Shown here one piece after another: positions 38,918 to 48,857 of a DNA stretch of 48,858 nt. The translations under genes were made by a program, and so were the position numbers. The stretch comes from a bacterium (candidate division B38) B3_B38. Its GTDB lineage: Bacteria; Acidobacteriota; B3-B38; Guanabaribacteriales; B3-B38. The stretch is from assembly GCA_005223145.1 (NCBI GenBank), contig NJBL01000008.1, forward strand, positions 1 to 48,858. Direction: 5' to 3'. The notes beneath the pieces were generated by a model. That model had not been told where the DNA came from. It saw only the letters and a program-made list of their open reading frames with translations, and did not search any database. Numbering within the stretch: position 1 is the first letter of the stretch; each line of letters opens with the position of its first letter.

Positions 38918-40264
38918 ATGTCTATTCCCATGCAGATTTTCCAGAAAGAGAAATTAGAAGAGCTGGAGGAAGAGAGGTTAGCTCCCTATGCCCTGAAGAG
39001 CCGTCTCTCCCAGAGGCTACTGCCAGCCACCAAAGAGGGGAGGAAGTTCGACTACCGCACCGAATTCCAGCACGACCGCGACCGCATCATCCACTCCCTC
39101 GCCTTCCGCAGGCTGAAGCACAAAACCCAGGTCTACCTCCCCTATGACAACGACCACCACCGCACCCGCCTCACCCACACCATAGAGGTCAGCCAGATAA
39201 GCCGCACCATAGCCCGTGCCCTCCTGCTCAACGAAGACCTCACCGAAGCCATCGCCCTGGGGCACGACCTGGGGCATACCCCCTTTGGGCAAGCAGGTGA
39301 GGAGCTGCTTGATAAAATCATGAGAGGAGGGGAAACCCTCGGCATCCTTGACAGAGACCTTCTGCGCAAGGGGGGAGGCTTCCGGCACAACTACCAGAGC
39401 ATTAGAGTGGTCGACCATCTGGAGCAGCGCTACCCGCATAACGGCATCAACCTCACTAATGACACCCGCGAGGGAATACTGAAGCACATTCCCCTTGAGC
39501 GCCGCATAAGCTACCCCGGGTTCAACAAAAAGGGACTCCATATGGAGCTTGCTCCCCATTTCGAGGCGCAGGTGGTCGCCTTAGCCGACGAGCTCGCCCA
39601 GCAAACCCACGACCTTGAAGATGGAATGCGCGCCAGAGAGATAGCCCTGGAAAAGGTGGAGGAGCTGGCAATTGCCCGTCGGGTTATCAAAAGGATAGCC
39701 CAATCTTACTCCTCCACCACCAATCGCTATCTGAAACAGAATATGCTCATCCGGGGGATAATCCATCTCTGCGTCACCGATGTCATCCGCCAATCCGCCC
39801 GCAACCTCAGCACCTGGGCAGAGAGGCATAAGATAAACTCCACTGAGGATTTCTACGCCAAAAGGGAGCTCATCAGACCGCATACCATCGGCTTCTCCCC
39901 CCAGGGGAAGCGGCTCTTTCAGGAGCTAAAATACTTCGTCCACAAGTTCATCATCAACAGCTTCGCCATAAACCGGGCAGAGGGGAGAGCACGGCATTTC
40001 CTCAGCGGGCTCTTCCGTGCTTATTACCAGAATCCCCGACAGCTCGACAGCTATCAGCTCCTGCGGTTCAAGGAGATGGAGGGAGTGCGCTATCTGCGCG
40101 ATGTCCCCACCGAAGAGCTCGACAAGGAGATTAAAAACCGCTACCAGCGCAACCTCCGCTTCATCCGCCTCATCTGCGACCACATCGCCGGGATGTCCGA
40201 CTGGTATGCCCTGCGGGAATACGAAAGACTCTATCTCCCGTCAACCGAATTTACGGGATTTTAA
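38918..40264 (+). CDS. dgt: dGTP triphosphohydrolase-like HD-domain protein
   Basis: DRDRIIHSLAFRRLKHKTQVYLPYDNDHHRTRLTHTIEVSQISRTIAR, ALGHDLGHTPFGQAGE. Confidence 0.93.
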   Translation: MSIPMQIFQKEKLEELEEERLAPYALKSRLSQRLLPATKEGRKFDYRTEFQHDRDRIIHSLAFRRLKHKTQVYLPYDNDHHRTRLTHTIEVSQISRTIARALLLNEDLTEAIALGHDLGHTPFGQAGEELLDKIMRGGETLGILDRDLLRKGGGFRHNYQSIRVVDHLEQRYPHNGINLTNDTREGILKHIPLERRISYPGFNKKGLHMELAPHFEAQVVALADELAQQTHDLEDGMRAREIALEKVEELAIARRVIKRIAQSYSSTTNRYLKQNMLIRGIIHLCVTDVIRQSARNLSTWAERHKINSTEDFYAKRELIRPHTIGFSPQGKRLFQELKYFVHKFIINSFAINRAEGRARHFLSGLFRAYYQNPRQLDSYQLLRFKEMEGVRYLRDVPTEELDKEIKNRYQRNLRFIRLICDHIAGMSDWYALREYERLYLPSTEFTGF

Positions 40265-40266
40265 CT

Positions 40267-40509
40267 ATGACCACAATAAAAGCTACCGAAAACGAGTTTA
40301 AAACCCAGCTCATCTCCTGGCTCAACGAATTCATCTCCCACGGAAACTACTTCACTGCGGTTTAAAAGGAAGTGAATGCTTATCAAAGATATCTGGAAGA
40401 TTTAAAGGGGAAAATATTTGAAGTCTTTTACAGAAGAACCTTTGACCACAGGCAGGCAGATGTACTGACTCGGACTATTTTTGAAGAGCATAGTATTCCT
40501 GATATATAA
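40267..40509 (+). pseudogene. Small ORF pair in one frame split by TAA; remnant of a larger gene, possibly restriction-modification
   Basis: MTTIKATENEFKTQLISWLNEFISHGNYFTAV*KEVNAYQRYLEDLKGKIFEVFYRRTFDHRQADVLTRTIFEEHSIPDI*, same frame across stop at 40363-40365. Confidence 0.4.
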
Positions 40510-40524
40510 TGTAAAGGGGGAGGT

Positions 40525-40965
40525 ATGATAAAAGTAGCGCTGGGAAGCGACCACGCCGGATTCGAGCTGAAGGAAGCGGCAAAGGAGGTGCTGGAAGAGA
40601 TGGGAGTCGAATATGACGACCTGGGGGTGCACTCATACAAAAGGGTGGACTATGTCCCCTACGGTAAGCAGGTAGCGCAGGGCGTAGCCGATGGAAAATA
40701 CGACCGGGGGATACTCTTCTGCGGCTCGGGCATCGGGATGTCCATAGTCGCCAACAAGATAGCCGGCATCCGCGCTGCGCTGTGCCATGAGCCTTACACC
40801 GCCCGGCTCAGCCGCGAGCACAACGATGCCAATGTGCTGGTCTTAGCTGGCAGAACCACCGGTCCTGGAATCGCTGCTGAGATTATCAGGGTTTGGCTTA
40901 CCACCCCCTTTGCCGGCGGGAGACATCAAAAGCGTCTTAATCAGATAAAGGAACTGGAGAAATAG
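40525..40965 (+). CDS. rpiB: Ribose 5-phosphate isomerase B
   Basis: [62 protein letters not shown]. Confidence 0.96.
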   Translation: MIKVALGSDHAGFELKEAAKEVLEEMGVEYDDLGVHSYKRVDYVPYGKQVAQGVADGKYDRGILFCGSGIGMSIVANKIAGIRAALCHEPYTARLSREHNDANVLVLAGRTTGPGIAAEIIRVWLTTPFAGGRHQKRLNQIKELEK

Positions 40966-41006
40966 TAATCATCATCTTTATATCAAAAATTAAGGAGAAG
41001 AGAACG

Positions 41007-42308
41007 ATGAAAATGTTAGAAGAGGTCGACCCGGAAGTCGCTCAGGCTATATGGGACGAAACCGACAGGCAGGCTTACACTCTGGAGTTAATCGCTTCGG
41101 AGAACTTCGTCAGCGAGTCGGTGCTGGAGGCGATGGGGTCGGTCTTCACCAATAAATATGCCGAGGGGTATCCCGGACGCCGCTATTACGGCGGATGCCA
41201 ATTCTGCGATGTGGTGGAGAGCCTGGCTATTGAGCGGGCAAAAAAGCTCTTCGGTGCCGAGCACGCCAATGTCCAGCCTCACTCGGGCACACAGGCGAAT
41301 ATGGAGGTCTACTTTTCTATGATGGAGCCCGGGGATACCATGCTGGGGATGAACCTCTCCCACGGCGGACATCTCTCCCACGGGCATCCGGTTAATTTCT
41401 CCGGTAAGCTGTTCAATGTTATCCATTACGGTGTGGACTCCAAGACAGAGACCATTGACTACCAGCAGATGGAAGACCTGGCTAAAGAGCACAAGCCCAA
41501 ACTGATTGTCCTCGGAGCCAGCGCCTATCCGCGTGATATCGACTACCAGAAGGTCAGGGAGATTGCCGACAGAGTGGGTGCTATGGTAGTGGCGGACATC
41601 GCCCATATTGCCGGCATGGTGGCTGTGGGGCTGCTTAACGATCCGGTTCCTCACTGCGAGTTCGTCACCAGCACCACCCACAAGACCCTGCGGGGTCCCC
41701 GTGGAGGGATCATCCTCTGCCAGGAGAGGCTTGCCAAGGATATTGACCGAACAGTCTTCCCCGGCTATCAAGGGGGACCCCTGGTGCACATCATCGCCGC
41801 CAAGGCGGTCTGCTTCAAGGAGGCTCTCAGCCCGGAGTTCAAGCAATATCAAGTGCAAATCATCAAAAATGCCAAAGCCATGGCTGACCGGCTCCAGAAG
41901 AACGGATTCCGCCTCGTCTCCGGAGGTACCGACACCCACCTGATGCTGGTAGATGTCTTCAGCCGAGGGATTACGGGGAAGGATGCCGAGGCTGCTCTGG
42001 GGAAAGCGGGAATCACAGTGAACCGCAACACCATCCCCTTTGATACCAACAAACCCTTTATCGCCTCGGGGATAAGAATCGGCACTCCGGCGCTGACCAC
42101 CCGAGGGATGAAGGAGCCGCAGATGGAGCTCATTGCCGACCTCATTTCCCGAGTACTCCAGAATATTGAAAACGATGATATTAAAGAAGATGTGAAGAGA
42201 GAAGTACACCGCCTCTGCGAGGAGTTTCCCCTCTATGCGCTCCGACTGCAGGGGTGTCAGGGGCTGAAGAGGTGCTTCACTATCTCCAACCCCAGACACC
42301 ACAGCTGA
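41007..42308 (+). CDS. glyA: Serine hydroxymethyltransferase
   Basis: [57 protein letters not shown]. Confidence 0.97.
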   Translation: MKMLEEVDPEVAQAIWDETDRQAYTLELIASENFVSESVLEAMGSVFTNKYAEGYPGRRYYGGCQFCDVVESLAIERAKKLFGAEHANVQPHSGTQANMEVYFSMMEPGDTMLGMNLSHGGHLSHGHPVNFSGKLFNVIHYGVDSKTETIDYQQMEDLAKEHKPKLIVLGASAYPRDIDYQKVREIADRVGAMVVADIAHIAGMVAVGLLNDPVPHCEFVTSTTHKTLRGPRGGIILCQERLAKDIDRTVFPGYQGGPLVHIIAAKAVCFKEALSPEFKQYQVQIIKNAKAMADRLQKNGFRLVSGGTDTHLMLVDVFSRGITGKDAEAALGKAGITVNRNTIPFDTNKPFIASGIRIGTPALTTRGMKEPQMELIADLISRVLQNIENDDIKEDVKREVHRLCEEFPLYALRLQGCQGLKRCFTISNPRHHS

Positions 42309-42319
42309 AGGAGAGGAAG

Positions 42320-42829
42320 TTGGCAAAACCGAAGAAGCCGGACAACAGACCCTCGTGGGACGATTACTTTATGGAGATAACCGAGCTGGTATCTCGCCGC
42401 TCAACCTGTCTCAGGCGTCAGGTGGGAGCAGTGATTGTGAAGGGAAAGCGCATACTGACCACCGGCTACAACGGTGCTCCCTCGGGTTTGAAGCACTGCA
42501 GCGAGGTCGGCTGTCTGAGGGAGAAGCTCAATATCCCCTCCGGTGAGAGGCAGGAGCTGTGCCGGGCTTCCCATGCCGAGCAGAACGCCATCATCCAGGC
42601 AGCCCAGCATGGGGTGAGGATAAATGAGGCAACCATTTACTCAACCCACTTTCCCTGTGTGACCTGTGCCAAGATGATAATTAACGCCGGCATAAAAAAG
42701 ATAATCTACCAGCAAGGCTATCCCGACCAGCTCTCCAAGGAACTATTGCAAGAGGCGAGGATTGAGCTGATAAAAATGACCCCGGCAAAGCTTACTCTTG
42801 CAGCGGATGAGCCAAAGGAAAGTGGATAG
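42320..42829 (+). CDS. dCMP deaminase (ComEB-like)
   Basis: [63 protein letters not shown] start with upstream GGAGAGG. Confidence 0.92.
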   Translation: MAKPKKPDNRPSWDDYFMEITELVSRRSTCLRRQVGAVIVKGKRILTTGYNGAPSGLKHCSEVGCLREKLNIPSGERQELCRASHAEQNAIIQAAQHGVRINEATIYSTHFPCVTCAKMIINAGIKKIIYQQGYPDQLSKELLQEARIELIKMTPAKLTLAADEPKESG

Positions 42830-42891
42830 GTCAAATAAAAATAAGGGCTTAAAATTCTGAGCCATTTAACATCTTGAGATAGTTGGCAGCA

Positions 42892-43728
42892 ATGGGAAAA
42901 GGGAAGCTATTTTTAGTCAGCACCCCCATTGGGAATCTGGAAGACATCACTTTCAGGGCACTCAAAATCCTGCAGGAAGTATCCCTCATTGCAGCGGAAG
43001 ATACCCGGCGAGCGAGAAAGCTCCTCAGCCGATATAATATCTCCAATCGGATTACCAGCTATCATCAGCACAACGAGCTGCCCAAAGGGAAAAAGATTCT
43101 CACCGAGCTGATGCAGGGGGCTGATGTAGCTCTGGTATCCGATGCCGGAACCCCCGGCATATCCGACCCCGGCTACCGCCTGGTCAAGAGCGCCGTGGAG
43201 GAAGGGGTTGAGGTGGTTCCCATACCGGGTCCTAACGCCGCTATAACCGCTCTTTCCATCTCCGGACTTCCTACCGACAGCTTTTTTTACGGGGGATTTC
43301 TCCCTCCGAAGAAGGGGGAGAGACGAAGAAAGCTCCAGCTGTATCAGGACATTAATTCAACCCTTATATTCCACGAGTCACCCCACCGCTTGATAGCGAC
43401 CCTGGAAGACCTCTACGAAGTGCTGGGAGACAGGCGATTGGCAATTGCCCGGGAATTGACCAAAATCCACGAGGAGGTATGGAGGGGGCGGTTAAAGGAT
43501 TTAATGGACAACATAGATAAACTGACCCTCCGAGGCGAGTTCACCCTGGTGATAGAAGGGAGAGCAAAGCGTCACCAGGTCGCACCGCTTGAGACTGCTA
43601 CTATCAAGGATGACTATGAAAGGCTCCGGGAGGAATCTGGCTTAAGCCAGAAAGAGGCGATGAAGCAGATAGCCAGGGAACGAGGAATAAGCAAAAGCGA
43701 GGTCTATAAGGCTATTGTCAAAGGATAA
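42892..43728 (+). CDS. rsmI: 16S rRNA (cytidine(1402)-2'-O)-methyltransferase
   Basis: LFLVSTPIGNLEDITFRAL, AAEDTRRARKLLSRY, VSDAGTPGISDPGYRLV. Confidence 0.95.
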   Translation: MGKGKLFLVSTPIGNLEDITFRALKILQEVSLIAAEDTRRARKLLSRYNISNRITSYHQHNELPKGKKILTELMQGADVALVSDAGTPGISDPGYRLVKSAVEEGVEVVPIPGPNAAITALSISGLPTDSFFYGGFLPPKKGERRRKLQLYQDINSTLIFHESPHRLIATLEDLYEVLGDRRLAIARELTKIHEEVWRGRLKDLMDNIDKLTLRGEFTLVIEGRAKRHQVAPLETATIKDDYERLREESGLSQKEAMKQIARERGISKSEVYKAIVKG

Positions 43729-43767
43729 TCTTATTTCGCCGGAAATAATAAAGGCTAACGATTCGCA

Positions 43768-44127
43768 GTGAGAAAAGGGAAAAAGAGAGTGTATGAGAAT
43801 CTATGGATTGTTATTGGCCTCATCCTTGTAATCGGCTTTTTCCTCCGCCATTGGATTAAAATAAGCCGCACAACTAAAAAACGCTCCATAAAGGAGCTGA
43901 GGACCAATGAGTTCAATTATTATATAAAATTTGCCTCCAACTACGAAAAAGGGAGGAAAGAGGAGGAGAGGGGGAACATAAGGGGTTCGCTGCTCTTCTA
44001 CCAGCGGGCGCTCAATTCCCTCAAAGATAGCGGCAAGACAAGAGACGAACTGGTAAGGCTCAGCATCCAGGAGCTGGAAAAGAAGATAGAAAAGCTCCAA
44101 CGGGCTGAAGAATCCTCTTCTTTGTGA
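43768..44127 (+). CDS. Hypothetical single-TM protein with helical tail
   Basis: N-terminal TM (LWIVIGLILVIGFFLRHWI) then TPR-like GNIRGSLLFYQRALNSL; GTG start. Confidence 0.6.
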   Translation: MRKGKKRVYENLWIVIGLILVIGFFLRHWIKISRTTKKRSIKELRTNEFNYYIKFASNYEKGRKEEERGNIRGSLLFYQRALNSLKDSGKTRDELVRLSIQELEKKIEKLQRAEESSSL

Positions 44128-44185
44128 ATAGGAAACAGAGGAAACAATAGGAAATGCGAAAAAAACTGCTTACACCTTTATTGCC

Positions 44186-44213
44186 TTGACAAATTGTATA
44201 GAGAGAGGATAAT
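44186..44213 (+). promoter_or_regulatory. Candidate sigma-70 promoter
   Basis: TTGACA - 16 nt - GATAAT upstream of the 44277 ORF. Confidence 0.55.
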
Positions 44214-44276
44214 ATTTTAATAAAAGGAGCTTCTGGTCAGGAAGTATATATTTGCAGTAGAAGAAGGGAGAGTCTT

Positions 44277-44648
44277 ATGGTCAAATGGAGGGATGAGAAG
44301 GGTGAGGGGGCACTGAAGTTCATTATAGTCCTTATTATTATAGGGCTTGCCTTCTACCTACTGGCTAAGTTCTTCCCCACCTTCTGGAAGCCGTATGAAT
44401 TTAAATCAACCCTCAAGCAAGAAGCCATGAGCGCTTCCAGCCGACCTGGTTACGATAAGGAACTTCAACAGCGGTTGTTAGCCAAAGCACAGGAGCTGGG
44501 GCTAAAAATTGACTCCTCCAATCTTTCCGTAGAAATAAAGAACCAGAGGGTTAAAATTGTGGCCGATTATTATATGGAAGTACAAACTCCCTTTCACACC
44601 TTCCAGCGGCACTTCGTCCAGGAGGTGGAAAACCCTATTTACCAATAG
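44277..44648 (+). CDS. Hypothetical membrane-anchored protein (DUF4845-like)
   Basis: N-terminal TM (FIIVLIIIGLAFYLLAKFF), small soluble domain with VEIKNQRVKIVADYYMEV. Confidence 0.6.
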   Translation: MVKWRDEKGEGALKFIIVLIIIGLAFYLLAKFFPTFWKPYEFKSTLKQEAMSASSRPGYDKELQQRLLAKAQELGLKIDSSNLSVEIKNQRVKIVADYYMEVQTPFHTFQRHFVQEVENPIYQ

Positions 44649-44729
44649 CTCCTCCTCTGCCTCATTAGGAGAATCCCCCTAACAACTTCAGGAAAAAGGA
44701 ATTGCTTATTTTGACACATCCCCTTACTC

Positions 44730-45353
44730 TTACATCTTCTGCCTGACAGATTCAAGCACCTGGCTCCTTAGAGCCATCCCTTCCTCGGAAAGCGATTTAA
44801 TTTTAGCCTCCATCTTCTCGACGAAAGCGCTATCTTTCAACGAAGGGAGGTTTATCCTCACATTCATGATGGCTCCCTCCAATCCCGCCCAGCAGGCAAG
44901 ACAACCCACCCCCAGGTCACTTATGGCATTGGGATTTCCCTCCTCAACCACCTCCTGGCAGCTTTGCAGCAGCGAGAGGCAGAGCTCAGCGGTCTGATAG
45001 GGGACCTCGGTGGCTTCTTTAAAGGCTTGTTGAAGAGCGTCCTTCCGCCGCTGTATCTCCTGCTCTATTGTTTTGGGCATGCGAAAGGCTTGCATCACCC
45101 CATTGAAGGCTTCGGTGTCGCGGTCGCACAGTCTGCTGAGCTGAAAGCTCATATCCTCAGCTCTCTCCTTAACCCTCCGGAACTTACCCTCCACCTCCTT
45201 GAACTTCTCCCTCCCCAGAGTGAGATTACAGAACTTGATAATGAGCGAGGCTCCTGTCGCCCCCATAAGGGCGGCAATGCTGCCACCGCCTGGGGTGGGA
45301 GAGTCGGAACCAGCCTTCTCCCATAGCTCTTTTACGGTTAAATCGGCTAACAT
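44730..45353 (-). CDS. fchA: Formiminotransferase-cyclodeaminase family protein / methenyltetrahydrofolate cyclohydrolase
   Basis: SDSPTPGGGSIAALMGATGASL, DRDTEAFNGVMQAFRMPK, EGAIMNVRINL. Confidence 0.9.
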   Translation of the reverse strand: MLADLTVKELWEKAGSDSPTPGGGSIAALMGATGASLIIKFCNLTLGREKFKEVEGKFRRVKERAEDMSFQLSRLCDRDTEAFNGVMQAFRMPKTIEQEIQRRKDALQQAFKEATEVPYQTAELCLSLLQSCQEVVEEGNPNAISDLGVGCLACWAGLEGAIMNVRINLPSLKDSAFVEKMEAKIKSLSEEGMALRSQVLESVRQKM

Positions 45354-45413
45354 AAAACACTCCTTTAAGTTATATTTTAATACCTCTTTAGAGATACGAC
45401 GGCGAGAAAAAAC

Positions 45414-46703
45414 TTATGGAAACCTACCCTGGTTTATAATTCTACCCTCTTTCACCACAATCTTCCCGTCCTTAACCACTGTGTGGACATGATTGATGCC
45501 CCAGTGGTAGATAAGGTGTAGATAGTTAGGTATGGAGCAAATAATAAAGTCGGCTTTCTTGCCCATCTCTATACTGCCCAGCGATTTATGCAGCTCCACG
45601 GCATAGGCGCTGTTAATGGTAGCCGCATTGATTGCCTCCTCCGGGAATAAGCCCATCTCCAAACAGGCCAAGGTGATGGTGAGGGGCATTGATTCGTTCA
45701 TCGCCGTTCCGGGATTGAAATCGGTGGCTAAGGCGACCGGAACACCGGCTTCTATCATTCTCCTTGCTGGGGGGTATCTATTCAGTCGCAGGAAGAAATT
45801 GGAGCCAGGCAGCAGCACCGCCGCCACTCCCTTCTCCGCCAACATCTCAATCCCTCTGTCGGAGATGTAGTCCAGATGGTCGGCAGATATCGCTCCCAGC
45901 TCAGCAGCTAATTCGGCACCCCCCGAGGATGTGAGCTGGTCAGCGTGGAGCTTGAGCTTAAATCCGAGCCGAGCTCCCGATTCCAGTATGGCCCTGCTCT
46001 GCTCCAGGGAGAAAGCCCCCTCCTCGCAAAATACATCACAGAACTCCGCCAGCCCATCCTCCCTTACCCTGGGGAGAAACTCGGAGATTAGTAAATCAAC
46101 ATACTCCTCCTTCCGTGAGAGATATTCGGGCGGAAAGGTATGAGCACCCAGAAAGGTATTAACAACATCAATGGGATGGCTTTGATGAAGCTCCCTGCTA
46201 ATGTGGAGAAGCTTCAGCTCATCATCAACAGTCTGCCCATAGCCACTTTTCGCCTCGCAGGTGGTAGTCCCCAGGCGAAGCATGTAGTCCAATCTCCTTC
46301 GGGCATCTCGGAGCAGCACCTGATAGCTGGCAGCTCTGGTGGCTCTCACCGTAGACAGAATTCCTCCCCCCGAGCGGGCAATCTCCTGATAGCTCACCCC
46401 CCGCAGCCTCTGGACAAACTCCACCTCGCGGCTCCCCCCGAATACGAGATGGGTATGGGAGTCCACCAGACCGGGCAAAACCACCGCTTCCGAGGCATCT
46501 ATCACCTTGCAGCCCTTTTCGAGTGTGACCTTCTCTTTGAAACCTTTCTCCTCCCCCACATAGCTTATCTTACCCCTGTATGAGGCAACCCATCCCTGGG
46601 TTATCAGCCCTAAGTCCATCATCTCACCTCTGAGCTTGGGAGCTTTGCCGCGGCAGGTTATCACCTGGCGGGCATTTTCTATAACCAGGTCGGCTTTGAT
46701 CAC
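45414..46703 (-). CDS. hutI: Imidazolonepropionase
   Basis: LPGLVDSHTHLVFGGSREVEFVQRLRGVSYQEIARSGGGILSTVRATR, KLHADQLTSSGGAELAAELGAISADHL. Confidence 0.96.
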   Translation of the reverse strand: MIKADLVIENARQVITCRGKAPKLRGEMMDLGLITQGWVASYRGKISYVGEEKGFKEKVTLEKGCKVIDASEAVVLPGLVDSHTHLVFGGSREVEFVQRLRGVSYQEIARSGGGILSTVRATRAASYQVLLRDARRRLDYMLRLGTTTCEAKSGYGQTVDDELKLLHISRELHQSHPIDVVNTFLGAHTFPPEYLSRKEEYVDLLISEFLPRVREDGLAEFCDVFCEEGAFSLEQSRAILESGARLGFKLKLHADQLTSSGGAELAAELGAISADHLDYISDRGIEMLAEKGVAAVLLPGSNFFLRLNRYPPARRMIEAGVPVALATDFNPGTAMNESMPLTITLACLEMGLFPEEAINAATINSAYAVELHKSLGSIEMGKKADFIICSIPNYLHLIYHWGINHVHTVVKDGKIVVKEGRIINQGRFP

Positions 46704-46737
46704 TCTTTCCTACCCCTTTTTCTGTTTTCCCCTCTCA

Positions 46738-47031
46738 CTAAATCCAGGGGGATAATTTCTCCAGTAAGGTTTTCTCGTCTATCCCTTTAATTTCCAACAC
46801 CTTCCTCTTTTGTTTTTGTCCCATCTGCAGGCAAATAGATGAGCGTTCGATACCCAGCTGCTTCACAAGAAATGTGATGAGCTCCCGATTGGCAGCTCCG
46901 CCGACAGGTGGGGCAGTGAGCTTTATCTTCAGTCGCCCCTCAATCACTCCGACTATCTCATTCTTGCCCGAGCGAGGGACTACAAGTACAGGTAGGCTGA
47001 TACCTGCCCTTGTCTTGATGAGCTTCAGCAT
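46738..47031 (-). CDS. YggU/DUF167 family protein
   Basis: VVPRSGKNEIVGVIEGRLKIKLTAPPVGGAANRELITFL. Confidence 0.92.
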   Translation of the reverse strand: MLKLIKTRAGISLPVLVVPRSGKNEIVGVIEGRLKIKLTAPPVGGAANRELITFLVKQLGIERSSICLQMGQKQKRKVLEIKGIDEKTLLEKLSPWI

Positions 47032-47061
47032 ATGATTAATTTTCTGATTAATCTATGGCTA

Positions 47062-47361
47062 TTACACAAGACTACGAGCCAATCTCAACAGGCTGTTCAC
47101 CAGGAGGGGGCGGAGGATAAAAAGAGCCAGGAGCACTATCAATGGGGATAGGTCCATCCCACCGTAGATAACCGGCAGTCGCCTCCTTATGGGTCGCAAT
47201 ATGGGCTCTGTCAGGCGATAGATCCACCTTACCAGAGGATGATAGTAATAAGGGGTTATCCAGGAGATAACAGCACGGGCGATGATAATCCAGATATAGA
47301 GAATTATCACCAGATTCAGAAGAAAGGCTATCGTTTCAATGAAACCAGCCAGAAGAGACAT
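47062..47361 (-). CDS. YggT family membrane protein
   Basis: ARAVISWITPYYYHPLVRWIYRLTEPILRPIRRRLP. Confidence 0.92.
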   Translation of the reverse strand: MSLLAGFIETIAFLLNLVIILYIWIIIARAVISWITPYYYHPLVRWIYRLTEPILRPIRRRLPVIYGGMDLSPLIVLLALFILRPLLVNSLLRLARSLV

Positions 47362-47364
47362 ATC

Positions 47365-48069
47365 TTATTCCTCCCGAGGTCCAAAAATAGCTGTTCCCAC
47401 CCTGACCATCGTCGCCCCCTCCTCGATGGCGACCTCAAAATCGTGGCTCATACCCATGGAGAGCTCTTTCAATTCTGACGAGACTACCCCTCTGCGGTTA
47501 AGCCGGGCAAGAAGCTGGCGCAGACGTTGGAAATAGGGACGCCCATCTTCCGGATTGGAGAAAAAGGGAGGCATGATCATGAGACCCTTCAGGGTGAGGT
47601 TTTCCATCTCCCCTACCCTCTTCACCAGCTCCTCCAGCTCCGCTTCGGGGATGCCAAATTTAGTCTCCTCTTCCGCCAGGTCTACCTGAATGAGTACCTC
47701 CATCCGTTTGGATAAAGCGGCGAGGTGTCGGTTGAGCTTCTCGGCAATGGACAGTCGGTCGATAGAATGAATCATATCGAAAAGCTCGGCTGCCCGCTTG
47801 GCTTTGTTCGACTGAAGGTGTCCCACCATATGCCAGGAAACCCCGGCTTCTATGTGAGGTATTTTTTGATGGGCTTCCTGAACCTTGTTCTCACCCAGAA
47901 TAGTTATACCGGAGGCTATGGCTGCCCTGATATGCTCCAGCCCGAAGGATTTGGATACGGCAACCAGCTTTATCTCATCAGGGTCTCTGCCTGCTCTAAG
48001 AGCTGCCCGGGCTATGCGCTCCTTTACCCGATGGATATTTCCTTTGATTTCCTCAGCTAATCTCTCCAT
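47365..48069 (-). CDS. YggS family PLP homeostasis protein
   Basis: LVAVSKSFGLEHIRAAI, ILGENKVQEAHQK, WHMVGHLQSNKAKRA, LSMGMSHDFEVAIEEGATMVRVGTAIFG. Confidence 0.95.
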   Translation of the reverse strand: MERLAEEIKGNIHRVKERIARAALRAGRDPDEIKLVAVSKSFGLEHIRAAIASGITILGENKVQEAHQKIPHIEAGVSWHMVGHLQSNKAKRAAELFDMIHSIDRLSIAEKLNRHLAALSKRMEVLIQVDLAEEETKFGIPEAELEELVKRVGEMENLTLKGLMIMPPFFSNPEDGRPYFQRLRQLLARLNRRGVVSSELKELSMGMSHDFEVAIEEGATMVRVGTAIFGPREE

Positions 48070-48228
48070 ACTGCCTAATTATATGTAAAAAGGGTAGTTT
48101 CCCTTATTGAGTAAAAAGGTAAAATCTCCCTTCTGCAATAGAAACAAATAAATTGTAAAATAAAATCATCTCTTCGTCAATTCATTTTACTAAAAATGAG
48201 GCATTGTATAGAATTGGAAGTGGGAGGG

Positions 48229-48259
48229 TGCCCCCTTGGCTCTCGGAGCCAAGGGGGCA
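48229..48259 (+). terminator. Strong intrinsic terminator hairpin, apparently plus-strand
   Basis: TGCCCCCTTGGCT CTCGG AGCCAAGGGGGCA followed by TATTTTT on +; no T tract on -. Confidence 0.65.
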
Positions 48260-48264
48260 TATTT

Positions 48265-48567
48265 TTAGGATGGATTATACCGTGAAGTGTTGCAATCGCA
48301 GGATGCACGGCTACCATCACGGCAGCCCTTTTCAGAAGAGCTTTTGGTAGGAGAGGCTTTCACATCCTTATTAAGATTCTCATTCTTCTTTCGGCCATAA
48401 TCGGTCACATACCACCCCGACCCTTTAAACTGCAAGGCTGGAGCATGAAGAACCTTTTCGACTTCCCCATCGCATTTCGGGCAATGTCGCAGTGGTTTGT
48501 CCGAGAATTTTTGTATCACCTCGAATCGCTTACCACACTGAAGGCACTGATACTCATACAACGGCAT
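48265..48567 (-). CDS. FmdB-type zinc-ribbon protein
   Basis: MPLYEYQCLQCGKRFEVIQKFSDKPLRHCPKCDGEVEKVLHAPALQFKGSGWYVTDY. Confidence 0.93.
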   Translation of the reverse strand: MPLYEYQCLQCGKRFEVIQKFSDKPLRHCPKCDGEVEKVLHAPALQFKGSGWYVTDYGRKKNENLNKDVKASPTKSSSEKGCRDGSRASCDCNTSRYNPS

Positions 48568-48603
48568 TCTAAACACCTACCTTTTTGTCATGGAAAGATT
48601 TAT

Positions 48604-48631
48604 ATAATACCACATTAATGTCTATTGTCAA
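48604..48631 (-). promoter_or_regulatory. Candidate sigma-70 promoter for the FmdB-like gene
   Basis: Minus strand TTGACA - 16 nt - TATTAT. Confidence 0.65.
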
Positions 48632-48701
48632 GAGGGAAAATTATAAATGGTGGGGTATAAGAGAAGGAAAATTGTGTAAAGAATTTTCTTTAAATTAATC
48701 A

Positions 48702-48857
48702 TCAACATACTGTATCCAGGCGAGTGGCGCAAGGGTTTTCTTTCGCCTCTTTCAGAGCATCTGACATATCTAAATATCTATATCCCCTCAGCCATTCCTC
48801 ATGTTGCTCCAGCAGCAGGGCTCCTATAAGGCGACGGCACGATTCTCCGTTGGTGAA
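48702..48857 (-). mobile_element. IS256 (mutator)-family transposase, C-terminal end, truncated by window edge
   Basis: Not in ORF track; minus frame reads FTNGESCRRLIGALLLEQHEEWLRGYRYLDMSDALKEAKENPCATRLDTVC*, resembling IS256-type C-termini (F.N..SCLRL..AL..E..EEW..G..YL). Confidence 0.7.

Noticed and set aside
41088-42326. 412-aa minus-strand ORF
   Set aside because: Fully antisense to glyA, which matches a known family end to end; no recognisable domain in the antisense frame.
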